Assembly (NCBI GenBank): GCA_002794735.1
Contig: NBAZ01000001.1
Coordinates: 3,534,001-3,598,000 of the forward strand
Length of the DNA stretch: 64,000 nucleotides
Direction of reading: 5' to 3'
From: Pyrrhoderma lamaoense
Lineage: Eukaryota; Basidiomycota; Agaricomycetes; Hymenochaetales; Hymenochaetaceae
Shown here: positions 37,265-48,524 of the stretch, in pieces
Numbering within the stretch: position 1 is the first letter of the stretch
How the letters are laid out: each line of letters starts with the position of its first letter
Translations under genes and position numbers: made by a program
The notes under the pieces: generated by a model
Told to the model about the DNA's origin: nothing
Database searches by the model: none
The model's input: only the letters and a program-made list of their open reading frames with translations

Positions 37265-38051
37265 ATGGCCACTCCGGCTCCTGCATCAGTGGGATTATCT
37301 CCTTTACCTGAAGAGCAAATGCTTGAGTTGCTTGTTCAACTACAGAAGACGAGACCCGAACAGGTACGAGCCATCCTAAACGCCCAACCTGCAATCGGAT
37401 ATGCACTTTTCCCTCTTATGGTCCGAATCGGTGTTGTCGATTTAGATATTCTACAAGTAAGTTTCGTATGCCATACCTGTGGTACCTGTTGATATTGACA
37501 TGTCATACTCTGTATATTTAATTACTGTTCATAGAAAACTCTCGCGACGCACGCTGAATCTGCACAACCTATACCAAGTCCCTCAGTTCAAAGCCATGTC
37601 CCCGTTGTACCTCCTCACGTAGTTCAAGCGCAAAGTGCTTACTCAGGGCAACATTCAACGCCACCTCCTCAGAGTCACACACCATCCTATCCTGCCACCC
37701 ATCAATATGGGTATACTCAAAACTCACAGCCGCAACACGCACAATACCCTCCTCACGCTCAGCAACAGTCCCAGTATCCTGCTCATGCTTATACACAACA
37801 GCATCAGTATCAACAACAATATGGTCAATATCCTGCTCAACAGGTGCCTCAGCCACAACCGTCTCAGCCTTCTCTCGGAGCACTAGCTAACATCCCCGAA
37901 GAGCAAAGAGTACGTCTCAATGTTTTCAGCACAATAATCAACTGTGATCATTAGAGATTTTTGAGCAGGAAATGATAATGCGGGTCATCTCAATGACACC
38001 TGAACAAATTGCCCGTTTACCGCCCAAGAACGCGCAATCACCATGCAACTT
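37265..38051 (+). CDS. CstF-64/Rna15-related 3'-end processing factor lacking an RRM (3' end unresolved)
   Basis: Has the hinge domain of CstF-64 (EEQMLELLVQLQKTRPEQVR, AQPAIGYALFPLMVRIGVVD), a Gln/Tyr/Pro/His-rich middle, and the C-terminal helical domain (ALANIPEEQREMIMRVISM, TPEQIARLPP). It lacks the N-terminal RRM of the metazoan protein, like the S. pombe Ctf1 type. The hinge binds CstF-77/Rna14 and the C-terminal domain binds Pcf11. Exons: 37265-37456, 37535-37909 and 37969-38051. Near 38025 one C seems missing: restoring it gives QERAITMQL, the expected family sequence. A last short exon probably follows the GT at 38052, but I could not place it. The ATG at 37265 is the first in frame. 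Confidence 0.8.
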
Positions 38052-38119
38052 GTGCGTATCGTCTCCGCTTTCTTTTACTACAAAAGGATAAATCATTGGA
38101 ATATTGATAATAAACAATA

Positions 38120-38930
38120 CATAGCGTGCAACGATTGGATTACCAGCAGAATAGGTTTACGGAAGGAGGTGCTCGTCATAGTAGGCAAGCATTGTCTAGT
38201 ATATAAACTCATCCTTATTTGTTTTCTCCACTTCTGCGTATTAACTACCTTGGACGAGTTGGAGGATAGCCTGTTCTGATCCTAGAGGTGGTCATGAGTC
38301 GGGAAGGGGAGAGAGGAATAGACTGTGCGACTGTCTACTGGTCGACTGTTACACCTTTCGCGCGATTTTCAGTTTACGCCTCAGCAATTTCCTGAAACAC
38401 AGAGAGCAATCAGTATTTCCCCAAGATTAATACCATTCAATACATTCTCGCAAATCTCTGGATTGAGTGGTCATGATGTCTACTTAGATAGATTACGCCC
38501 GGGAGTAGATAGGAATAAAGAAGTATGAAAACAATGGATGAATGATATAATGCAGTGAGTTCTTCATGTGCATTGCATGTGTCGTTAAGTGTATACAGGT
38601 CCAATCAGGGTGATGCTAAGGAATATGATCCAAACGACACGAGTATTCACCAGGGAAACTAATCGTTATTGTCACACAAGGATCGGAGAAAACTCAGATA
38701 TATCAAAATCAAAAGAGTTGAAGTGCATACAACCACTTTTTAACAAATAACGGGACAGGGAACGAGACACTGAGCACTTGTAGCCAGGCAAGAGAGTAGG
38801 CTACGGTACTATAACCTACAGAACGTATCAAGTGCATCATTTCTCCCTTGACCATCTTCCGAGCAGCCGAAGGCCTCCCAGCTACTAGCGCCCCTCTCTG
38901 GCGCTGGGTTTCTCTTGCTATCATGAAGTC
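38120..38930 (+). repeat. Segmental duplication, copy A
   Basis: Diverged copy of the segment at 40007-40730. Both begin with ATAGCGTGCAACGATTGG and both carry DPM3 sequence on the minus strand. Copy A has about 100 bp extra between the left edge and the DPM3 stop. Confidence 0.8.
38338..38840 (-). pseudogene. DPM3 pseudogene
   Basis: Decayed copy of the DPM3 gene at 40.1-40.7 kb. The first exon is still recognisable (HLIRSVGYSTVAYSLAWLQV, ATG at 38840). The second exon gains a stop after SFGSYSLAS, and the last exon has TAA inside EIAEA and lacks the normal stop (CAG in place of TAG at 38338). Several of these are substitutions, so they are not explained by the single-base deletions seen elsewhere in this window. 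Confidence 0.82.
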
Positions 38931-40120
38931 TTATAACTACACCAGTATAATCATCATCATGTGATAAAACTAGTTCCGAGAGTAAGAAAGACGAAAAGAC
39001 ACCTCAATCCTACATTTTATAATAATCTTTAATCTTTCAGACGTAATAGCACAGTACAGAACTCTATCCTAGTCATTGTCTGTTATAATAATACAAGTCT
39101 GCATGAGGATATCTAGGATATCGAATTGACCGAGAGTGATAACATCTATCTATCTCAGACTTATGAGTAGGTGATTAGTACGTGTCTAGTATTCTGCCTT
39201 CAGCTCTAGGTATGGCTGAAAGTACAACAGTTTGCTAATTCAGGTACTGTCGATTTTGATTAACTCACTAGTTATGACTAGTAATATTTCTAGAGTCTCG
39301 AGAAAAGAAGATTTTTGCATTATAACAAGTGTTACTAGGCTTGCTCCCGATGTTTAGACTCGCTTTACCTTTGGACAGATAGCCACGTGTTATAGAACAT
39401 TTGACCACCAATCAACTGAGTTACTATTCTAGTAAAATAAATCTGTTGATTATGCGCATATTCACACTTGTTTTCTATACACAGAGCCCCAGAAATATTC
39501 ACACCAAATTTCCATTCTTCAATCCGAATTTTTGATCATTTCTTGAAACTCCTATTACGCAGGCCCTTCCTTTGGGAGTATACAGAGCTATTCTATAACA
39601 AAGAGATTGGTAGCTGAGTTTGGACTGGTATGCAGTGCTTATATGTATTGAGATACGTTTCTTCATTGGCACATTAACATCATAAATGATTTGTCGTCCG
39701 TAGACGAGATTTTGATATACTATATAAAATTGTTCTAGCATTTGCACTAAAATGAACTATAAACGTTGGCAACACTTGATATGGCTTGTTCATGTTGGCA
39801 TCGGAGGGATTTTATGTGCGGCACTGATGCACAATCATCAGTGGATGTTTGGAATAGACTATATTATCCTCACATCTGACTCTCCGATACGTATTTAAGA
39901 AATAATGTATAGTGCAGGTACAAAAAAAGTAACACAACATGTCACTTTCTTCAGAAAGAACTTGCCTCGATAAATTTAAACACCGAAGCATTAATAATAA
40001 ATAGTGCATAGCGTGCAACGATTGGACTATCAGAAGAATAGTGGCATTAAAATAGTTGGCTTCGTAGTGAGAAAGTAATGTTGAGTTCAAATCGGAAAGA
40101 GCAGACTGAGCAATTGTCTA
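38841..40120. other. Intergenic between DPM3 copies
   Basis: AT-rich, with the left part of duplication copy B at 40007 onward. No gene supported. Confidence 0.4.
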
Positions 40121-40730
40121 CTAGTCGACAGTAACACCTTTCGCACGTAGTTCGTTTTTCGCCTCAGCGATTTCCTGAAACACAGAGAGCAATCAGTATT
40201 TCCCTTGTTTTATTGGTCTCTGATTCATTCTCAAGAATATCTAAATTGAGCGATTATGATGTCTACTTTGATGGACTACGCCCGGGAGTAGATAGGAACA
40301 ATGTGTGAAAACAAAGGATCTGGATATAGTGCAACGAACCTTCATGAGTTCTTCATATGCATCGGGTGTGTTATTGAATGTATACAGGCCTGATCCGAGT
40401 GATGCTAAAGAATATGATCCAAATGACACAAGTAGCCACCAGGGAATCTAGAACTCAAATCACAATTGAAAAAAGAGCATTACCGAAACCGGAGAAGTAT
40501 GAGTCGATGATACAGGGAGCAGTTGGTTAGTTGTCATGTCCGTTCAAAGGACAAAAGAGTTGAAGAACATACAACTGGAAGAATCTGTTCGACAATTGAT
40601 GGGTCAAGGAACGGGACACTGAGCACTTGTAGCCAGACAAGAGCGTAGGCTATGGTGAACACGGCACTGTAGCCTACAAAGCGTGTCAAGCGCGTCATTT
40701 CTTCTGTATTCTTCGTTGATCTGGTGTTTC
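40007..40730 (+). repeat. Segmental duplication, copy B
   Basis: Second copy of the duplicated segment, containing the intact DPM3 gene. Similarity to copy A includes introns, which shows the duplication happened at DNA level and not by retroposition. Confidence 0.8.
40121..40698 (-). CDS. DPM3: Dolichol-phosphate mannose synthase subunit 3
   Basis: Small ER membrane protein that anchors the catalytic DPM1; the complex makes dolichol-P-mannose for N-glycans, O-mannosylation and GPI anchors. Three exons give MTRLTRFVGYSAVFTIAY, ALVWLQVLSVPFLDPSIVEQ (two hydrophobic helices), then WLLVSFGSYSLASLGSGLYT, NNTPDAYEELMK and a C-terminal helix EIAEAKNELRAKGVTVD. Length (about 95 residues) and layout match the family. 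ATG at 40698, stop at 40121-40123. The nearby copy at 38.3 kb is dead, so this should be the only working copy in the window. Confidence 0.92.
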
Positions 40731-42187
40731 CTTAGGAAAGGAAGTCTGGAAAGAGCACTGTTACTTGAGTCTGTGCTTGAGCTTCCACCTAATGTTGTAC
40801 ACGTGCACACGCGTAAGGTGCACGTGCCCCGTTTAGGTAGTTCTCAGACGAGAGAAGACGTGACTTGGAACAGTCGAAGGGGAAACCCCTGCTGCTTCTT
40901 CGCCGGTAGTGGCCATCTTGCTTGTTTTGTTTTTTCTCACCAAGAATGCTTCGTGTCTCCTATAAGCTCTGGTTCCATAGTATATATAATCAAGCAGATC
41001 GATAGGATAAAAGAGGCGAACTTATCCATATGCAAACATTGTAACTCAACTTGTAGACTAAACAGTCTTCATAACTTCTACCCCCTCCCCCTTCTCTATG
41101 TACCACACTTCGCTCGAGACGACAGTCTAAGTGAGCTGACATTAAAGGACTTTATGTAAAGAAGTTTGATCGATCAAATGGTATCGACGCAAGGTGATAG
41201 TTCAGGTATAATAGGGATCTCTAGCCACAAGTTATGATGTGAATAACGCATCTTTCTGAAAACTCCGCCGTGCTCAGCGATAATCTTGGGAAGCACAGCG
41301 GATGGTCCAAAATAAGGGCTGTATAATACAGGTATGATCCCAATGCACAATTTCCATAAGATGGAAGTTGGTAATCGCAATTCGTACCGTTCGATTTTCA
41401 CAATTCCAAACCACATCTACTGCAGTATTTTAATTTACTTTGTGGCACACTAAAAGTCAATATGAGATTTACTATCAAGCCAGTCTTGAAACTGATGCAA
41501 TAATTGCTTCTTGACATTTGGTGTTTTTCAGTGTATCACAATAATGTCTAGGCATCTTACGTCAGCACAACTATCTATACAGTAGACAATGTCTTATTGC
41601 ATACGGTTTTTCGCGGACCAACTTATGCATTTCGAGGTCTTCTACTGTGTAACGCAGCTAGTATCGGGTGTAAACCCACACCTACTTTCCCTTTATAAAC
41701 CTTATCCTTAAACCAAAGCCAAGTGGGGCACAATAGTGATGTATAGAATTATTATTCCTCATCTATAATGAAAGTACAACTCTCAATATAGATTTTTTTT
41801 TAGTTCATATTGACTGAGGGTATCGACTTTTACTAATATTTGAAGTTATCCCGCATCATAATCTCTATGTGGAATGTCTTATGATGTTCTCAGCGTACAC
41901 ACATGCTTAATCCTAAGGGTTCATGGATTATAGTGTATATCTATCATCTAACACAGGATAATCTATGCATGGTAGTGTTGATATGGTATAACTCGCAAAG
42001 AGCTTCTTTAGGATTCAGTGCTCAATAACGATTAAATTATGTATTCATTTCTCTTCGTCTCCTACTGTAACTATGTTAAATATGTGTTTCGTTTATCTTA
42101 TTCTGTACCCCGCAGTAATTTCATTTTGATTGTTATCAATATACTCTAATTACTATATTTACATATGTATACAATGTACTAGAAATG
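40699..42187. other. Intergenic with one orphan frame
   Basis: About 1.5 kb, mostly AT-rich without features. A minus-strand frame at 41174-41416 is listed separately. Confidence 0.4.
41174..41416 (-). other. Orphan frame with hydrophobic segment, possible gene remnant
   Basis: An 80-codon frame including LPTSILWKLCIGIIPVLYSP and a following polar part. The composition looks protein-like and it ends at a normal stop, but I recognise no family and see no clear partner exons. It may be a remnant or the 3' exon of an unrecognised membrane-protein gene. Confidence 0.2.
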
Positions 42188-44976
42188 TCAATTATCTATG
42201 AAAGCTTTTGCTTGAATATCATGCAGCTTCTTGTATTCACCATCAGCGGCTAGAAGACTTTCGTGTGTCCCCTGTTCGACTAATTTACCGTCTTTGAGGC
42301 ATCTGTAATTCTTTTTAGTTATTTGTTGGAAGACAAACTTGTGTAAAAGGATACTTACAGAATTAAATCCGCATATTTTGTTAAGTGGCCGAATCGATGA
42401 GTAATGAAAATAACAGTTTTCCCTCCACTGTGTTGACGTAAACGGTTAAAAAGCTCATATTCACCCTCCGGGTCAAGTGCGGATGTTGGTTCATCAGCAA
42501 CTAATAGTCGAACATTTCCTCCCATGAGCTTCATGAAAGTCCGAGAGCTATAAGGGAATGACATTTTAGTCACTATTTTAAAGTATTTGTAATTATTACT
42601 CACGCGGAAAGCCTTTGAGATTCTCCTCCAGAGATATCGCTACTCTTCTCCAACTCTTTCACGATCTTTTTAACAGCTGCATCCGGTTCTCCAATTGTAC
42701 TGGAAATTGGGATAGGTGCTATGACACTTTCAAGGCCTGCTTTGAGTTTCCCAAGGAAATGACCTGCACCTCCTTGCTCGATCGCGCTATGGACTTCTTC
42801 ATCTGTAGGCTCGCATTCAGTGTTCCCTAAAGCAACGTTTTCACGGAGAGAAAGAGGTAGTACAGGGTGATCCTGCTTTAGAATGGCACTCGAGCGGCGT
42901 ATATCCTTAAGCCTATAAGAAGGGAGTGGAAGGCCATCAAATAATATCTCTCCTTTAGTTGGATCGTGTAGTCTACTGAGGAGCTTTATAGTCGATGATT
43001 TACCAGAGCCGTTGACGCCTACTATAACAACTAGCTGACCGGGCTTGATATGGAAAGAAACATCAGAAAGCACCTCTTTGTCGGTCCCCGGATATGAGAA
43101 TGATACATTTCTGAAATAGGCGAAGACTGTATCAGCCGCCTGGTGTTGTAGTAGGTATACATAGAAGGCTTACTTAAACTCTATCTCGGTTCCTTTTGGA
43201 CATTCTAAGGCTCTGGGGAACACAACGTCCCCATCTTTCATCGAATTAGAGACTTCAGATAGTGTGTATAAGTTCCTGATATGCATCAAATGATCCGATA
43301 GATCCCTGAATCTCCAGATCAGACTAACTGTTGTACTGTGTACGGAGTCTGTTGTTTGTTGAAGTAGTATAAGAGACCCCATTGATAGACGGTCCGGATT
43401 ACTGATGACCTTCATGGCAAAGAACATCTGAGTTTTGAGCTTAGTCAGTGGTATTCAGGTAAATCATATGAAAGCTCATACCAAAGGAAACTCTGATGAC
43501 AACTCCGTAGCAATAACCAATAAAAGGGGTTTGCTGTTCCACCATTGCCAGTATGGGCCATCGATCGTTAATTCGCCTAGCTCTTTTCTATTTTTGTCGA
43601 ATTCTTCGCATTCAATATTAGTACTCTAGTGCGAAATAAAGGAAAACCTCATATTCACCTTTTTCTATGAAGGAATCATAGCTATTGCTTTGTATGTCTT
43701 CTCGGTAATTTTCGTTGAAGACAAGACTATGCAAGGCTGTTAACCTGGAGAAATAAGGATTCGTTGAAAATGCTACACATGCTAAAAGTGTTTGATGACA
43801 GTCAATAAGCTAAAATCGACGTAATCTTGTGCTTAGATGGAGCTTACAATTTATGGACATAAAGATTTGATCTATAGCAAGAGCAAGTGGGCGTGCGAGG
43901 CAAAGAATGAGAGAAAGAACGAGAATAGAGTCCTTTTTAGCTGTAGCAGTAACCATTGTTAGATTAGAGATAATCTTTAAAAGCCAAAGAGAACTTCGAA
44001 GATTCCCAAGAAAGCGCCGTATGGTGTATCCCAAATTTGACTACTTAATTTCCTGGATTGGGACCTATCTTTGTTTGAACTTCTGGATCTATATACCCGC
44101 GTTAGAGTATTCATAATAAAATATGGGTTGAGTTAGCCGTACCTTCCATGGTTGTAAGATCGAAGTTAAGAGAGGCTATAAAGGTGGCTGGTTAGTCACA
44201 AACACATAAATATGACTCAGTCATCTTACAGTGTATGGTTTTTGCGTTGAAATGGAGATCAATCAATGTCCTGTATGATGCTGAACATCTGACTCTGTTT
44301 GCCTTTAGTCAGTTAATATCCCACAATAAAGACAGTGAGCTCATACTTATAGCGGTAGAGTACTTCTGCCAGGACGGTTAACAGTATATGTTCCAGTAAA
44401 ACAGTACTTATCTCTGCTTGAAGGAATTCATGTTTCTCAAGACATCTCCCAATCTGATCGAAACTGCGTGTCAGAAAATGGTGTAATAAGGAGCAAGAGA
44501 ACTTCCAACGAACCAAGTCCAGTAGTTGGCTTTTCAAGTATAGGGATAATGCACTATTAATTATGTCCCAAATACCAGAAAAAATGACGATGTAGAAGTA
44601 TAGTGGTTTCAGACTATATATCTCAGCCAGAAATTTCCATATATACCGAGCGCTCTGGATCTGCTTTGAGAATATGCCATCTACACCTGAGAGTTTTAGG
44701 GTACATTATTTCTGCTTTCATACTTTATTGATTTGTTATCTACTTACTTTTAGTGTCACTATCTGTTTGCGACCAAGACTCAGAAAGGTTGAATGTCAAA
44801 ATCCTCTTAATCAATCGTGATGAAGGGATGAATTGTTTAATCATCGATGAAGATTTTTCGATGTACATGGTGTATACACCCATTTCCACTTTTGTGTATT
44901 TTCTCTTTCCATTCTCAGAAAATGTTTTAAATTTGTCCTCGGCTTCTTTCAGTGAGATGTTTTGGTCTTTGGACAT
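42188..44976 (-). CDS. ABC transporter (TMD-NBD half transporter), tandem copy A
   Basis: Exporter-type ABC protein. N-terminus MSKDQNISLKEAEDKFKTF (ATG at 44976), then several hydrophobic exons forming the membrane domain (for example YIWKFLAEIYSLKPLYFYIV). The nucleotide-binding domain has Walker A VVIVGVNGSGKSSTIKLLSR, Q-loop ILKQDHPVLPLS, signature ISGGESQ, Walker B RLLVADEPTSALD and H-loop IFITHRFGHL, ending QAKAFIDN at 42188. Between Q-loop and signature there is about 20-25 residues more than usual (APIPISSTIGEPDAAVKK region), and the signature reads ISGGES where most have LSGGQ. Many small introns; exon borders in the membrane part are not fully resolved. The substrate is unknown. The next gene upstream is its paralogue. 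Confidence 0.8.
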
Positions 44977-45417
44977 GCGATTACTACCAGTAGTTCGCCT
45001 TTGACTTCAACAGGAGCTTGCATCACTTCCTTATAAGTTGATCCTAGTAGACTTTGCTAGTTATACTTAACTTTGAATCAGAAGCAAACTCTCATGAGAC
45101 CAGTAGAACTGCAAAGAAAGGTTTAATCAAGCACTCTTATCCTGCAATACCCAAAAGCGAACGCTAGCATTGGTGAATGACAGTAAGAGTTAAAGGATAG
45201 ATAGTAATTGATTTGTGAAGATTTCCTCTGTTAAGCCCGTCAGACAGATTGAGATATTGAAACATAAGGAGAAACTTCAATGTACGAGATGAACAAACTT
45301 CATTCCGCATGTAATATCGCAAACGTACAAAGTAGATTTTATTTATCATCGTGGGAAGATACCACGTGCTTATCGGAAACATAAAAAAACACATTCTTTC
45401 AGCTACTTGCATATTCG
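44977..45417. other. Intergenic between tandem ABC genes
   Basis: 440 bp carrying the promoter of copy A. No clear TATA box or other feature. Confidence 0.4.
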
Positions 45418-48390
45418 TCAACCGATAAATGCCTTAGCCTGGACATCATACAGTTTTCTGTACTCTCCGTCATGAGTTAAAAGAGAGTCATGAGTCCCTT
45501 GTTCAACTAATTTGCCATCTTTTAGACATCTACCGCTAATTGTCAGCAAACCCCAAGCACCAACCTGTAAATTCTCCTACTTACAAAATCAGATCTGCGT
45601 GCCTAGTAAGATGTCCAAATCTATGAGTAATAAAAATACTCGTTCTTCCTTCTCCATATTCACGAATCTTGGAAAAAAGCTCATACTCTCCTTCTGGATC
45701 GAGGGCTGAAGTCGGTTCATCAGCGACTAATAACCGTATTTCAGGATCCATTAAGCGTAAGAATGTGCGTGATCTAGAAAAGATTCAGTGGATGAGGTCA
45801 TGCTATTAGGAGCTGAAACCGTAGTCTATGCTGAAGTAGATAGTACGTACGCAGCTAGCCTTTGAGATTCACCTCCAGATATACTTGTCTTTTTCTCTAT
45901 GTCGCTCACTTCATCCTTAAGACTCGGATGCGATTCATCTCCAAAGTATGTGTTGATCGTTTTTACTGGCTCAAGAACGGTTTCGACGCCAGAATTGAGT
46001 TTATGGATAAATTTGCCACTTCCTCCCCTTCGTATCGCTTCATTTAGTTCTGGGTCTGATACATTGCGACTCGAACTTCCAATAGCAATGTTGTCACGAA
46101 TAGACAAAGGGAGAATAGGATGGTCTTGAAGTAGTACTGAAGAAATACGTCTTACTTCGGATATCTTGTATTCCTGAATAGATAAGCCATCAAAGAGAAT
46201 TTGGCCTTCGGACGGTTCGTACAATCGAGATAAGAGTTTGATAGTGGATGATTTCCCGGATCCATTGACCCTACGATTACCACTAGTTGCCCAGGTTTGA
46301 TGATGAACGACACATCGTCAAGTGCCTTCTTTGAGGTCCCTGGATAGACAAAAGAAACATTTCTATTTGAAAACTAACTCAGTACGTGTATGTCAATAAG
46401 AATTGAAATAGATACCTGAATTCAATACCGACGCCGGTATCTTCCTCTTTACTAGAGACTGTAGGGAAATTGACATCTCCGTCTTTTATTATGTTATTTA
46501 TTTCAAATACACTATAGTAGGTTTGAAGATGCTTAAGTTTTCTGGGACCCTCTTGCAAATCATACATGAGGTATTGTGTTTTCGATGTTATTGCGTGGGA
46601 AATTTGCTGAGAAAGGACAAGAGACGCGATAGATACCGTACTGGCATCCAAAGTACTCGTAATGCGAAAATCACCTGAGTTCGATATTTATGCAAAAACT
46701 TTTATAAATAATGTGTAATGATGTGGATGACTCACAAGTGATAGATCATTCGATAGGGAATGCAAAATAGTTTTCCAAAAATAGTTTTTATAGAAAAACT
46801 GCAAGTAAGCATCTTCGGTGCATACATCGCCAAGTGCCTCCATACTATTCTGAAATTCTGATAAAAGTTAGTAAGTAGAGAGTGGATTATAGATGAGCTG
46901 AGTATGCCTTTTTGGATATAAGATTCACAACTGTTATTCAAAATATCCTCTTTGAACTTATCGCCAAATGCTATCTTATGGAACGCTTTAAGTCGCAGAT
47001 AATGAGGGTTCGAAGTAAACGCTACATAGTCTAGATTATTGTTTAGTTATCGATGACAGATTTGAATTTTGAATTATAATAATTGACTCACGGGGAGGAT
47101 ATGTGAAATAAGTATATAAAAATCTGAGAGCTGGATTCAGAAGAGAAGCTGCAACAGCCAGCTGGAAACTTGGATCCCGAGAAGAAAACTCAAGACTGAA
47201 GCCTATTGTTGATAGGATTGATAGAATCCTGAACATAAAATCGCGGATGAGCTCGAACGTGATCCATAGTTCATCATCACTGAGTTTCGAAAATGATTCG
47301 ACTTTGCTTCGCACTTCGGGATCTTCGTATGGAAATTAATGTTTACAAAGTTTTTGAGATAGAAGAAAAGCTTCACCTTCCGATGTAATAAGATCAAACT
47401 GTAAGCTGCCTGGATACAAAAGTGAGTTGAAGATAAAAGGATGCCAAGTACAATGAACTCACGTTGCATGATTTTGGACTCGAAATGAAGTTTAATGCGA
47501 CCTTTGATAACTGTTTCGACATTCTTACTACGAGTCATATGAGTCATAATATCACTTTGAGGATCAACAACGTACTCTAGTACGAAGACTAGACTTTGAA
47601 GAAGCATCGTCGCTAACATCCCAAGCAAACATAGTATTATATTTCTCCTTTCATCTATATCTTCTAGTGATAATCTAAGCTGTTTCAAATCAGTGTCTTT
47701 TGTAAAATAGCTAGATAATATGCCATACCGAATCAAGGAGACGTGTAGTAAGTGATAGAGAAAGAAATGACTCTATCACGGTCCAAGAACTAAGTAGTGC
47801 ACTCGCGTAGACATAAAACGGCCCAAGAGAATGGACTTCCTTGATGAACATCCAAATATAAGTAACTTATGTGTGTAGTTGGGCAATCGGGACCTCAATT
47901 GCTCGAAACTCTTGCGGTCTACAGTCCATTGTACATTTTTATCATAGGCGAGAAGCATAATTAACTGACCTTGACATAGGATTATCCAGAGAACTGAGAT
48001 AAGTAAGTTGAGTAGGTTTGAACAAAACTTAATAACTTTATGAAAAGTCGATGCCGAATCGGCGGTGATCACGGTCCATATCCCCAGTTGAATGATTCTA
48101 TTTTTAGGGTCCTTTAGCTTCTTTATTAGCATTGTATCTCGAGGTAACAGAGTCCAGTTCTACAGGGAATACCGATGAAGATTTGGTTCAACACCTTTTG
48201 AAGTGGATAAATAGTCTGCGAGTTCCGTGTGAGGCCGTGCTTGGGAGAAGAAACAACGGACATTTGGTAATACCGTAGATGAAAGCAATGCTAAATTCTT
48301 GTACAGCGTTAAAGACGGAGTCACAAGAAGTATGATTACTGCTATAATGGAAGATATTTCTAACCATATATAAAAACCGCAATATATCAT
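45418..48390 (-). CDS. ABC transporter (TMD-NBD half transporter), tandem copy B
   Basis: Paralogue of copy A in the same orientation. The C-terminus matches closely (CLKDGKLVEQGTH, then DGEYRKLYDVQAKAFIG, stop at 45418-45420). The domain also has VLLQDHPILPLSIRDNIAIG, the same extra stretch before the signature (TINTYFGDESHPSLKDE), ISGGESQRLAA, and RLLVADEPTSALDPEGEYEL. Membrane exons align too (YIWMFIKEVHSLGPFYVYAS). Walker A is interrupted as given: one G seems missing near 46269, and adding a base restores the P-loop found in copy A. The true start was not resolved; the 48390 end marks the last plausible coding sequence on the 5' side. It is either an intact gene with a sequence error or an early pseudogene. 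Confidence 0.7.
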
Positions 48391-48524
48391 GTTTCAAGTT
48401 TCAGGGATCGTGGGAAATTGCTATCGGCTCTAGGAACTTCTCCACATTCGATCACGTGTCAGCATTAACTGAAGGTCCCTTAAGGGCTTAACGGTGTGCA
48501 GATACTTCATGAGCTGCCTTAAGT

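Noticed and set aside
40683..41159. 158-codon plus-strand frame upstream of DPM3
   Set aside because: Its first part is antisense to the DPM3 start and the rest has no protein-like conservation.
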